The position numbers and the translations under genes were made by a program. The notes below the pieces were generated by a model. The model was not told where the DNA came from. It searched no databases and saw nothing but the letters and a program-made list of their open reading frames with translations. This document shows, one piece after another, positions 1 to 6,306 of a stretch of 9,595 nt of DNA (its first letter is position 1; each line of letters opens with the position of its first letter). The stretch spans positions 1 to 9,595 of the forward strand of contig JBCBDU010000069.1 in NCBI GenBank assembly GCA_038529355.1, read 5' to 3'. This stretch comes from CALBPI01 sp038529355. GTDB lineage: Bacteria > Pseudomonadota > Gammaproteobacteria > Steroidobacterales > Woeseiaceae.

Positions 1-85
1 CGTTAGTCGACAGATGCTTTGGCCGAGGGCATGGCCAAGTTTAACGCCAAGGCCGAGAGGGAGGCTCGACCCTACGCCGGCGCTG
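1..85. other. Left-edge sequence upstream of a terminator, no gene assigned
   Basis: No complete gene can be called here. On the + strand one frame stops at TAG (4-6), another at TAA (42-44), and the third runs into the terminator stem. A gene entering from the left and transcribed rightward would therefore most plausibly end at 4-6 or 42-44, just before the terminator at 86-122. The frame that stops at 4-6 continues afterwards with coding-like codons (GCC, AAG, GAG) until TGA at 163-165, but it passes through the terminator and is not supported as a gene. Confidence 0.3.
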
Positions 86-122
86 AAGCCGGATCGAAGT
101 TGATCTTCGATCCGGCTTTTTT
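86..122 (+). terminator. Rho-independent terminator of the upstream transcript
   Basis: A perfect 14-bp inverted repeat (86-99 with 105-118) encloses the 5-nt loop TTGAT and is followed by a run of six T (117-122). The left flank has no matching A-run beyond two bases, so it is expected to work mainly for rightward transcription, ending a transcript that enters from the left edge. It also insulates the promoter of the HTH gene at 282. Confidence 0.9.
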
Positions 123-187
123 GTGGCAGTTAGCGTGGCGGGCAATGCGCTACGCAAGTGCATGATTTGCAACAGGGTAGTGCTGTA

Positions 188-243
188 TCGCATAGTGCGA
201 AATAGTCGTAAACATCAAAAAATTTACGTAAAACATAAAAAAA
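188..243. promoter_or_regulatory. Candidate operator region upstream of the HTH gene
   Basis: This AT-rich block lies just upstream of the predicted promoter. It contains an imperfect direct repeat, CGTAAACAT (207-215) and CGTAAAACAT (227-236), start to start 20 bp or about two helical turns, each followed by an A-rich run. The second copy overlaps the perfect 10-bp palindrome TTTACGTAAA (223-232). A short dyad TCGC-N5-GCGA sits at 188-200. Same-face spacing next to a small HTH gene fits autoregulatory sites, but binding is inferred. Confidence 0.45.
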
Positions 244-246
244 TCA

Positions 247-275
247 TTGCAAAGCATAGATCGTCAGGCTAGAGT
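247..275 (+). promoter_or_regulatory. Candidate sigma70-type promoter, possibly giving a leaderless mRNA
   Basis: TTGCAA (247-252) and TAGAGT (270-275) are separated by 17 bp. Transcription would begin about 6-8 nt after the -10, at or next to the ATG at 282. No good Shine-Dalgarno sequence precedes that ATG; the nearest is a weak GAG at 272-274. The regulator may therefore be translated from a leaderless transcript, as lambda cI is from PRM. The hexamers are imperfect matches to consensus. Confidence 0.45.
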
Positions 276-281
276 TGCCCC

Positions 282-548
282 ATGAGTATTCGAGTAAACC
301 TTGATGTGCAGATGGCCCGGCGCAAGATGTCGCTGAACGATCTTGCGCGGCACATCGGTATATCCCCGACGAATCTGTCGTTACTGAAAACCGGCAAGGT
401 CAAAGGTATTCGCTTTGCGACCCTGTCGGCCATTTGCGATGTGTTGCAGTGCGACGCGGGTGACATCCTTGAGTACGTTAACGAATCCACGATCAACGGG
501 TCGGGCGAGACTGCCGACCGGGCTTCAGAGGTGCAACATGTCCGATAA
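282..548 (+). CDS. Small Cro/C1-type HTH transcriptional regulator (HTH_26/YozG-like)
   Basis: This 88-residue protein is almost entirely one XRE-type helix-turn-helix domain, residues about 3-66. The pattern LNDLARHIGISPTNLSLLKTGK (split as LNDLARHIGI and SPTNLSLLKTGK, residues 18-39) gives helices 2 and 3, and LSAICDVLQCDAGDILEY is typical of the small YozG/COG3655 regulators. The acidic, polar tail after residue 67 has no predicted fold. It is most likely a DNA-binding repressor or autoregulator. Its last 11 nt overlap the start of the downstream membrane-protein gene, so the two are probably co-transcribed and translationally coupled. Small regulators of this type are often found beside a membrane protein gene. 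Family assignment is strong; the target and signal are unknown. Confidence 0.9.
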   Translation: MSIRVNLDVQMARRKMSLNDLARHIGISPTNLSLLKTGKVKGIRFATLSAICDVLQCDAGDILEYVNESTINGSGETADRASEVQHVR

Positions 549-1128
549 GCAATTTCTCATTCCGGGTCTTGCCGCGATCGCGCTGGCAATTTTGTTTCCG
601 TTTTATTGGATCTATGGAGTCGGCGTCGTCGATTTTGAGCTGTCCGGCAAAGGCATTGCCAATGGACTACAGGCGCTGGATTTCGTGTTTCTGGTGCTTG
701 GTGCGTTAACCGCCTATTTTTATGTTTCTGTCCGTCGCGCACTGCACGAGCACTATCACTACAGCAGTCTGGACGTCGTATTTGCCTGCATGATCGGTCT
801 GGTTGTGCTGTTCCACGTGAGCACGTTTGCGCTGGATGCAATGGCGGCCAACGTCGGTAGCGATCTGGCGAGCGAGATCATTGTTGTGATCACGTTGCTG
901 TGCATGTTTGCATTCGGTGTACTGGACATCGTGATTGGCGTCATGTTGCTGCGCAGCGCCAATGACCGGCCCGAGATTTTGCGCGTGTTTGCCATCGCCA
1001 ATCTGATCATGGGCGTGCTCGAAGTGACGATCCTGCTCTCGGTCGGCGTGATCGTCGTGTTCCCGTTGGTGCTCGTGATCATGGCAATGTATTTCATGCG
1101 TTCGCCGGAAGTCGTCGAATTTGTCTGA
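538..1128 (+). CDS. Polytopic membrane protein paired with the HTH regulator
   Basis: The start is ATG at 538, preceded by a good Shine-Dalgarno AGAGG (527-531) at 6-nt spacing and overlapping the HTH gene by 11 nt; the longer open frame from 415 lies inside the HTH gene and is rejected. The 196-residue product has about six hydrophobic segments (roughly 6-28, 46-65, 79-100, 113-137, 148-167 and 168-187) and no signal peptide apart from the first helix. The loop at 69-75 is rich in His and Tyr (H70, H72, H74), and the protein ends in a short acidic tail. I do not recognise a named family. Membrane partners of YozG-type regulators are often DUF2975 proteins, but this one is longer and shows no motif I can match to them. 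A role in signalling to the regulator, or as its regulated output, is inferred from the overlap only. Confidence 0.85.
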   Translation: MSDKQFLIPGLAAIALAILFPFYWIYGVGVVDFELSGKGIANGLQALDFVFLVLGALTAYFYVSVRRALHEHYHYSSLDVVFACMIGLVVLFHVSTFALDAMAANVGSDLASEIIVVITLLCMFAFGVLDIVIGVMLLRSANDRPEILRVFAIANLIMGVLEVTILLSVGVIVVFPLVLVIMAMYFMRSPEVVEFV

Positions 1129-1160
1129 TCACTGATCGCAAGCTTTGTTGCGACGCAAAG

Positions 1161-1190
1161 AAAAAGGGTCTCCGTTTGGAGACCCTTTTT
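1161..1190. terminator. Bidirectional terminator between convergent genes
   Basis: A perfect 13-bp inverted repeat (1161-1173 with 1178-1190) surrounds the loop GTTT. The left arm begins with five A and the right arm ends with five T, so a U-run follows the hairpin in either direction. It lies 32 nt after the stop of the membrane-protein gene (+) and 19 nt after the stop of the phosphatase gene (-), so it should end both. Confidence 0.92.
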
Positions 1191-1209
1191 CGTTTGGCAG
1201 AGTTGGCGA

Positions 1210-3258
1210 CTACGAGCCGACAATGCCACCGCCTTTCTTGCGAATAACCAACGTACAGTCACGCGGAATCGTCACGCCGTCAAACGGTGCGGGGAAGTTA
1301 GTCCGCGTTGGATCACCGTTACCCGGGTGCTGCGTGTTCGTGAACAGCGTCTGATAGTCCGGTGTGACTGCCGTGCCGGTAATCTCGTCTGACTGCACGC
1401 CCGATAGCAAGCGACGGTATTCACCGGTTGCGGTGTCGATCACTACCATCTGGTCTTCGATACCATCCGGTTGTCCGCCATCGGTGCCGATGAACAGGCG
1501 ACCGAACGGATCGGCCCAAGCCGCGTCCGGGTCGGTGAACACGTTGGCACCGCCGTCGGCAGGCGCGCTGTACGCCGCATACGCCAGATCATTGGTATCG
1601 TCGCCGGGGTTTTCCGAGCGCGTGTTGCGCGCGATCAGGAACATCGACCAATCGAACGCCGTCGTGCTCGTGTCGGTCGTACTGATGATGTAGCCGTCAC
1701 TGTTTTCGAAGATCGGATTCACTTCGCTCAATGCACCGGCGCCATCGTCTTTGCGATCGTTATTGGTCAGTGTCCAGTAGACTTCGCCGTTCGTGCCAAT
1801 CGTTGACCACTCCGGACGATCCATCGGCGTTGCGCCGACCGCGTCCGCGGCGAGGCGCGCATAGGTCAGCACGAGATCCCGCGATGTCAGACCGGCGGCG
1901 GCAATAGCCGGGTTTTCGTAGGTCAGCTCAATCCACTCGCCGCGCCCCTTGCCATCTTGTGAGCCTTCGCCGTCGTCAAAGCGCGCAACATAAAGCTTGC
2001 CCTCGTCCAGCGGGCTCAGGCCGGCAGCGATGCTGTCCTGCCACGGCTGGTTCGACTCGTATTTGTAGCAGTAATCGCCGCGTTGATCGTCGCCCATGTA
2101 GGCTGCGATGCGACCGTCGTCAAGCTCTTTGATCGCAACTGCTTCATGCTTGAACCGACCCATCGCTGTGCGCTTGACCGGTTTTGCCGAGCCGTCGAAC
2201 GGATCGATTTCAACGCACCAGCCAAAGCGGTTGGACTCGTTCGCATAGTTCGGATTCGATACATCGAAGCGTTCATCGAATTCGTGCCAGCCATAGCCGA
2301 AGCCACCCGTGCTGAAGCCATAGCGTTCGTAGGCCGCGTCTTGCAGCGCATTGAAACCGCCAATCTCGCCGGTCGTCGAGCCGAAGTAGCCGTTGAAGTT
2401 TTCCTCGCAGGTGATGTAGGTACCCCACGGCGTCGCGCCTGATCCACAGTTGTTGACGGTGCCGCGCGGTGTATTGCCGGCTGCGTTTTCAAGCAGCGCG
2501 CTGCCGGCGACCGGTCCGGAGAAGGTCACCTCGGTGTTGACTGTGATGCGGCGGGCTTTCGAAGAGGGGCGAACCAACCAGCGATTGTTGCGTTTGTGAT
2601 AGCGTAGGAACACGCACGACACGCCATGCGCGGCCTGTGACAAGCGCACATCCTCAAGCGTTTCCGGAAACCCTTTACCCAGCACATGTGAGTTGCGGCC
2701 AAACTCGTGATTGACGCACAACACACCGACGCGGCTGCTCAACACGCGACGCCGACGCTCCGCCGGCAGCTTCTTGCCCATATTGCGTTCGAGCAACAGG
2801 ATGCGCGGCAGGTTGATCGGAAAAAACCACATGCCATCGTGACCGATACCCACCATTTGCTCTTGCTCTGCAGCAGTCGGTCGCGTGTTGGGGTCGCCGA
2901 GATACGGAGTGATACCCAATGCCGGGTTGATTGGCGTACCCCACGGAATCAGCGTGTCATATTCGTAGTCTGGCGAGATGGTGACCATGCGACCTGCGCC
3001 GGCTACAACCTCTTCAGTGGTTAATGGCGTGAAGTCAATCAGGTTTTGTTCTGCGTCGGTCGACGCGTGCTCGCCAGCGTGTCCGGGTCGCGGCGCAAAG
3101 AAGCCAGTGGCGGCGACTGCGAGTGAGCCTTGCATGATCGTTCGGCGTGACAGATGCGCTGAAACGACATCACTGATCGTGCGGTTGTTAGTTGGGTTTG
3201 TGGAGAGATCTTCGGACGAGTCATCCTGGATGACGTTGCGTGTGTTCACTGATTCCAT
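1210..3258 (-). CDS. phoX: PhoX-family (DUF839) Tat-exported alkaline phosphatase
   Basis: PhoX enzymes are periplasmic or secreted phosphomonoesterases that release phosphate from organic esters using an Fe/Ca cofactor. The chosen ATG at 3258 gives 682 residues and has AGGGG (3269-3273) 10 nt upstream; a TTG at 3303 would add 15 residues. A twin-arginine signal, SRRTIMQGSLAVAATGFFA, starts near residue 37 and implies Tat export of the folded metalloprotein. Family motifs follow in order: NHEFGR (183-188), TCEEN (283-287, Cys and Glu being likely metal ligands), FGWCVEIDP through KRTAMGRFKHEA (345-373), YMGDDQRGD (387-395), DRPEWSTI (480-487), TLTNND (496-501), DPFGRLFIGTDGG (583-595) and FTNTQHPG (639-646). 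The length is normal for the family and the frame is intact. The upstream PHO-box array predicts induction by phosphate starvation. Substrate range is not deducible. Confidence 0.93.
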   Translation of the reverse strand: MESVNTRNVIQDDSSEDLSTNPTNNRTISDVVSAHLSRRTIMQGSLAVAATGFFAPRPGHAGEHASTDAEQNLIDFTPLTTEEVVAGAGRMVTISPDYEYDTLIPWGTPINPALGITPYLGDPNTRPTAAEQEQMVGIGHDGMWFFPINLPRILLLERNMGKKLPAERRRRVLSSRVGVLCVNHEFGRNSHVLGKGFPETLEDVRLSQAAHGVSCVFLRYHKRNNRWLVRPSSKARRITVNTEVTFSGPVAGSALLENAAGNTPRGTVNNCGSGATPWGTYITCEENFNGYFGSTTGEIGGFNALQDAAYERYGFSTGGFGYGWHEFDERFDVSNPNYANESNRFGWCVEIDPFDGSAKPVKRTAMGRFKHEAVAIKELDDGRIAAYMGDDQRGDYCYKYESNQPWQDSIAAGLSPLDEGKLYVARFDDGEGSQDGKGRGEWIELTYENPAIAAAGLTSRDLVLTYARLAADAVGATPMDRPEWSTIGTNGEVYWTLTNNDRKDDGAGALSEVNPIFENSDGYIISTTDTSTTAFDWSMFLIARNTRSENPGDDTNDLAYAAYSAPADGGANVFTDPDAAWADPFGRLFIGTDGGQPDGIEDQMVVIDTATGEYRRLLSGVQSDEITGTAVTPDYQTLFTNTQHPGNGDPTRTNFPAPFDGVTIPRDCTLVIRKKGGGIVGS

Positions 3259-3361
3259 TGGTTTGAAGCCCCTGTTACAACGGTTGAGTGTGTTTTGGAT
3301 CAATCTGCTGGCGGTTTGCGATGCTTGCCCCGCAACAGGCGGCTTGTCATCGGTCTAAATC

Positions 3362-3374
3362 GACCAGCTTGGTC
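3362..3374. repeat. Short dyad near the predicted phoX transcription start
   Basis: GACCA-GCT-TGGTC is a perfect 5-bp inverted repeat with a 3-nt centre. It lies directly downstream of the candidate -10 of phoX (on the - strand), close to the expected start of transcription. It could be a weak hairpin in the leader or a small operator, and may also be chance. Confidence 0.3.
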
Positions 3375-3380
3375 AGCGTA
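3375..3380 (-). promoter_or_regulatory. Candidate -10 of the phoX promoter
   Basis: Read on the - strand, TACGCT begins 10 nt after the last PHO-box heptamer. PhoB-activated promoters characteristically have a PHO box in place of a good -35 and a -10 about this far downstream. The match to TATAAT is only partial (TA---T). If used, the leader before the ATG at 3258 would be about 110 nt. Confidence 0.4.
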
Positions 3381-3390
3381 GGATTGCCGC

Positions 3391-3452
3391 GTGAAAGTCG
3401 GATGACCGTGCCGTGACAACGCGATGACTTCGCGGTTACAAGAAGATGACTG
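3391..3452 (-). promoter_or_regulatory. Six-heptamer PHO-box array (PhoB binding sites) for phoX
   Basis: Read on the - strand, six heptamers occur at an exact 11-nt period: CAGTCAT (3446-3452), TTGTAAC (3435-3441), AAGTCAT (3424-3430), TTGTCAC (3413-3419), CGGTCAT (3402-3408) and CTTTCAC (3391-3397). They are separated by 4-nt spacers. The E. coli PHO box is two CTGTCAT-type heptamers separated by 4 nt, and PhoB dimers bind such direct repeats. Five of the six match 5 or 6 of 7 consensus positions, and the sixth matches 4. The orientation and the distance (133 nt from the last heptamer to the phoX ATG) fit activation of phoX, not of the gene on the other side. Together they amount to three tandem PHO boxes. 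Confidence 0.85.
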
Positions 3453-3647
3453 ATCTGCAAGAAACGGAATACTTGCCGTTAGTTATGGTGTACTTCTCGT
3501 GGTGACCTACGGCGCGCTGGCAACGCTTGAGCGGCCTGACGGGCACCGCTCGCTGCATAACACCTTGAATCGGAGTCGCTATCGGCAACATGTCGTGTTG
3601 TGCCGTGGTGTAATAGCGCTAACTACTACTCTTCGAGGAATTCGACC

Positions 3648-4142
3648 ATGCGACTCAAATCATTGCTGCTACTGGCGAGCGTGCTTCCGATGACCACGGG
3701 ATGCGTGTTGCAAACCCAGAGTTCGCACACTGATGATGCTGCCAAAGCAGCTGAGGCACCGGAGTATTTCAATTTGCGGCCCGATGTCGAGCAGGCATTC
3801 GGCTATACCCATGCGGTGCGGGTTGGGAATACGGTCAAGGTTTCTGGCGCGGTGAGTATGGACGAACAAGGTAATCCCACCGCGATCGGTGATATTGAGC
3901 AACAAATGAAGAACGTCTACGCAGACCTTGCGCAGGTGTTGGCGCACTATGGTTTGGATTTCGACGATGTCATCGCCGAAAACATCTTTACGACGGATAT
4001 GGCAGCTTTCCTAGCTGTCGCTGCCTATCGCAACACGATCTACACGACGCATTTTCCCACCGGCAGCTGGCTGGAAGTGAAGGGGCTCGCATTACCGCAG
4101 CTTCTGATCGAAATCGAACTGGAATCACATGTTGGCAACTGA
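3648..4142 (+). CDS. Exported Rid-family (YjgF/UK114) lipoprotein
   Basis: ATG at 3648 is chosen because GAGGAA (3635-3640) lies 7 nt upstream and the product then begins with a classic signal peptide; a GTG at 3600 would spoil it. Residues 1-18 are a lysine/leucine-rich export signal ending in TTGC, with Cys19 the likely lipidated residue (the lipobox is imperfect, with Thr at -3). After a short linker, residues 40-162 form a Rid-fold domain: GYTHAVRVGNTVKVSGAVS (52-70), the amphipathic helix 82-103, and the terminal LEVKGLALPQLLIEIELES (142-160). RidA is a cytosolic enamine/imine deaminase whose catalytic Arg lies between the final VEV and IEIE strands. Here that segment reads KGLALP with no Arg, as in the Rid4-7-type subfamilies. 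Deaminase activity is therefore doubtful. The function of periplasm-facing Rid proteins is not established. Confidence 0.85.
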   Translation: MRLKSLLLLASVLPMTTGCVLQTQSSHTDDAAKAAEAPEYFNLRPDVEQAFGYTHAVRVGNTVKVSGAVSMDEQGNPTAIGDIEQQMKNVYADLAQVLAHYGLDFDDVIAENIFTTDMAAFLAVAAYRNTIYTTHFPTGSWLEVKGLALPQLLIEIELESHVGN

Positions 4143-4178
4143 TGCGATGATCTGAAAACGGTTTGGAATAGATCCACA

Positions 4179-4976
4179 ATGCGCAGCATGACAACACAAA
4201 GACTCGTATTGCGAATCATCGGCGTCATCGGCGCCGTCATCTTTACGGCGTTTTTCGCGCTGACGTATTCCGTCCCGCAGTGGGTAGAGACGTTCGCCGC
4301 TGATTACATCGACCGCAAGGCGCAGGCGCGCATTGACGGCATGATTGACGCGATCAAGCCAATGGAATCAGAAACCGCGTTGGCGCGATTGTCGCAATAT
4401 CTGTACGACAAGAACGAAGCGAAAATCGAACACAGCAAGACATTGTTGCGCGACAGGGTCCACGAGCAATGGGCCAGCGCACTGGCCGACATCACGGACA
4501 TGGATTGCGCGTGTCGACAGCAATGGGCTAAGGAGTTCGAGAGTTGGTTTCAGAGCGACATCAGGCTACTGCGGGCCGCCAACGATAAGATTGCCGACGT
4601 CATTCACGCAGCCTACATGGATGTTGCGACGGACTTGAGACGCGACATCCGCATATTCACGGCCAGCAATGCGGCGATCTTCCTGCTGTTGTTGTTGGTA
4701 TCGTTTGCGAAACCGCAGGCAGCGACCCACTTGTTTTTGCCGGGCGTGTTGCTGAGCATCGCAACAGTGTGCTGCGCGTATTGTTATCTATTCCAGCAGG
4801 ACTGGTTGCTGACGATTATCAATGGCAGCTACGTTGGTTTTGCCTACTTGGGTTGGCTTGGCATCGTCTTTGCTTTTTTGTGCGACGTCGTCGTGAACCG
4901 CGCTCGCATTACCTCCCGGATATTGAATGCCATTTTTAACGCGGTGGGTTCGGCGTTGTCCGTCGTGTCTTGTTAA
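4179..4976 (+). CDS. Conserved-looking membrane protein with a periplasmic helical domain, family unknown
   Basis: I do not recognise this 265-residue protein. A first hydrophobic segment (8-30) is followed by a soluble, charged, mostly helical domain (31-158) containing a CAC pair (Cys110, Cys112). Three further membrane helices follow (about 159-177, 184-204 and 215-236). The C-terminal tail is basic then hydrophobic (NRARITSRILNAI, residues 240-252) and ends SVVSC. With the N-terminus inside, residues 31-158 would face the periplasm. The start at 4179 is uncertain because the Shine-Dalgarno is weak (GGA about 12 nt upstream) and ATG at 4188 is possible. It begins 36 nt after the Rid-like gene and could share its transcript. 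There is no evidence of an enzymatic motif. The CAC pair could bind metal or form a disulfide, which is inference. Confidence 0.75.
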   Translation: MRSMTTQRLVLRIIGVIGAVIFTAFFALTYSVPQWVETFAADYIDRKAQARIDGMIDAIKPMESETALARLSQYLYDKNEAKIEHSKTLLRDRVHEQWASALADITDMDCACRQQWAKEFESWFQSDIRLLRAANDKIADVIHAAYMDVATDLRRDIRIFTASNAAIFLLLLLVSFAKPQAATHLFLPGVLLSIATVCCAYCYLFQQDWLLTIINGSYVGFAYLGWLGIVFAFLCDVVVNRARITSRILNAIFNAVGSALSVVSC

Positions 4977-5047
4977 AGCTTCAAAAGCATCTCGCTTGCC
5001 GGCATTTAAAGCGTGAAATACAACTAAACGGCATGATCGTTAAATTG
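4977..5047. other. Gap between convergent genes, no clear terminator
   Basis: The 71 nt between the converging membrane-protein and transporter genes contain only weak dyads, for example CGCTT (4993-4997) with AAGCG (5009-5013) around an 11-nt loop. None is followed by a T-run. Transcripts may end by another mechanism or run into each other. Confidence 0.5.
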
Positions 5048-6271
5048 TTACATGAAGCCTGTCGCACGCAATACCGAGCGCGCACCCAGAGCGACGGCGA
5101 CAACGAACACAATGCCGCCGAGCGTGTTGCTACGTGCAGTGTTGACGTGATCGCCGAGAATGCCGCGCTGGTTCATCGCGTATAGCAAGAAGCCTGCAAT
5201 GATTGGCAGCAGCAGTCCGTTTGCAAACTGCGCGGTAAGAATAATCTGGATCGGCCGGATACCGCTCAATGCAAACGCGGCGCCGACCAGTAGCACGCTC
5301 ATGCTGACCACGCGAAACCAGCCGTCATTTGCCGCAGCGCCCGGTCGCAACACTTCGTTGACGGCGTAAGCTGTTGCCAGTGGCGCTGTCAGCGCGCTTG
5401 AGACGCCGGCGGCGAGTAAACCGACGCCGAGCAAGTAGCGCGACCAGACGCCAAACAGCGGCTCGAATTGTCGTGCCATGTCCGTTGCGTTGTCGGCTGC
5501 AAGTCCGTTGGCAAACAGACCGGCAGCCGCGGTTGAGACGATGAAGATTGCGACGAGCCCGCCAAGGCCAATCGATACGACGGTGTCAGTGCGCGCAGCC
5601 GGCAAATCTTTAGTGCCGCGGTAGCGCAATTTGGCTGCCGCTGCGTGCAGAAACAAATTGTAGGGCACCACTGTCGTGCCGATCAGCGCAACGATGGTGA
5701 TCAGGCTGCCTTCCGGCACGGCAGGCACCAGCAGCCCGCGCAACAAGGCCGACCATTGTGGTGCACCGGCGATAAACGTGCTGACAAACGCGATAGCCAT
5801 GACGATCACGAGCCCGATCAGGACGCGTTCAACCTGACGATGACTGCCGCGCAACAGCACGATGGCTGCGATCGCGACCGTGCATAGCACCGCTGACCGG
5901 AACACGACGACCGACTCACCAAAAATCGCACTGGCGCCAAGCGCGGCACCCGACAGATTGCCGGCCTCATAGGCTGCGTTGCCTGCGTACAACGCTGTGA
6001 GCACCAACAGGGCCAATGGCCAGCGCCACAATGATGCGCCGAACGTTGCCTGTAGCGATTCGCCCAGTCCGCGACCCGTGACAGTGCCGAGCCGACAGGC
6101 CATTTCCTGAAAGATGATCGTTGCGATGGTTGCGAACAGCAGCGCCCACAACAGACTGTAGCCAAAGCGCGCGCCCGCCAGCGTGCAAACGGTTACCGTG
6201 CCCGGGCCAATGAACGCAGCTGTGACCAGCGCACCGGGACCGACAGACTTCAAACGTGCGAGCAGTGACAT
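5048..6271 (-). CDS. Nramp-superfamily transporter with divergent metal-site motifs
   Basis: Nramp proteins are inner-membrane, proton-coupled importers of divalent metals such as Mn2+ and Fe2+. The 407-residue product starts at ATG 6271; a longer open frame to 6406 would overlap the divergent gene and adds a non-hydrophobic stretch. About 11 hydrophobic segments are visible. Recognisable Nramp features are the GPGALVTAAFIGPG repeat in helix 1, FQEMACRLGTVTGRGL (54-69), YEAGN (101-105) and helix 6 with TTVVPYNLFLHA (199-210). Two positions usually needed for transition-metal binding are changed: DPGN of helix 1 reads GPGT (22-25), and the MPH segment of helix 6 reads VPYN (202-205), losing the Asp, Asn and Met ligands. 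It is therefore assigned to the superfamily but not to MntH, and its substrate is open. The Shine-Dalgarno is weak (GGAA about 9 nt upstream). Confidence 0.85.
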   Translation of the reverse strand: MSLLARLKSVGPGALVTAAFIGPGTVTVCTLAGARFGYSLLWALLFATIATIIFQEMACRLGTVTGRGLGESLQATFGASLWRWPLALLVLTALYAGNAAYEAGNLSGAALGASAIFGESVVVFRSAVLCTVAIAAIVLLRGSHRQVERVLIGLVIVMAIAFVSTFIAGAPQWSALLRGLLVPAVPEGSLITIVALIGTTVVPYNLFLHAAAAKLRYRGTKDLPAARTDTVVSIGLGGLVAIFIVSTAAAGLFANGLAADNATDMARQFEPLFGVWSRYLLGVGLLAAGVSSALTAPLATAYAVNEVLRPGAAANDGWFRVVSMSVLLVGAAFALSGIRPIQIILTAQFANGLLLPIIAGFLLYAMNQRGILGDHVNTARSNTLGGIVFVVAVALGARSVLRATGFM

Positions 6272-6306
6272 GCGTAGGTTCCGGTGTGCGGATGACAATG
6301 CGGGCA

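Larger units (their letters stand above)
3259..3647. other. Divergent intergenic region between phoX and the Rid-like gene
   Basis: This stretch of about 390 nt has no supported gene. It contains the phoX ribosome site (3269-3273), a short leader dyad, the candidate -10 and the PHO-box array. The right part (3453-3647) should hold the promoter of the + strand lipoprotein gene, but I found no convincing -35/-10 pair there. The only clear element is the Shine-Dalgarno GAGGAA at 3635-3640. Short open frames across the region have no ribosome sites or recognisable domains. Confidence 0.7.

Noticed and set aside
415..537. 41-residue N-terminal extension of the membrane protein
   Set aside because: It lies wholly within the HTH coding sequence in another frame and is not hydrophobic. 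ATG 538 has a good Shine-Dalgarno at correct spacing.
759..1262. 167-codon open frame on the - strand
   Set aside because: It is antisense to the membrane-protein gene, runs through the bidirectional terminator and overlaps the end of phoX. Its Thr/Ser/Met-rich product is the mirror of hydrophobic codons.
2016..2492. Open frames inside phoX on both strands (2016-2492 -, 2083-2442 +, 1364-1806 +)
   Set aside because: The phoX frame carries continuous family motifs through these positions, and the alternatives have no ribosome sites or domains.
3391..3452. Periodic repeats considered as a CRISPR-like or iteron array
   Set aside because: The unit is 7 nt conserved plus 4 nt variable, with position-specific matches to the PHO-box consensus and correct placement for phoX. 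CRISPR repeats and spacers are far longer, and no replication gene is nearby.
3499..3693. 64-codon + strand open frame in the phoX/Rid intergenic region
   Set aside because: It overlaps the Rid-like gene start in another frame, and has no Shine-Dalgarno and no recognisable domain.
4978..5013. Possible terminator hairpins between the convergent genes
   Set aside because: The stems are only 4-5 bp with large loops or no T-run, so intrinsic termination is not supported.
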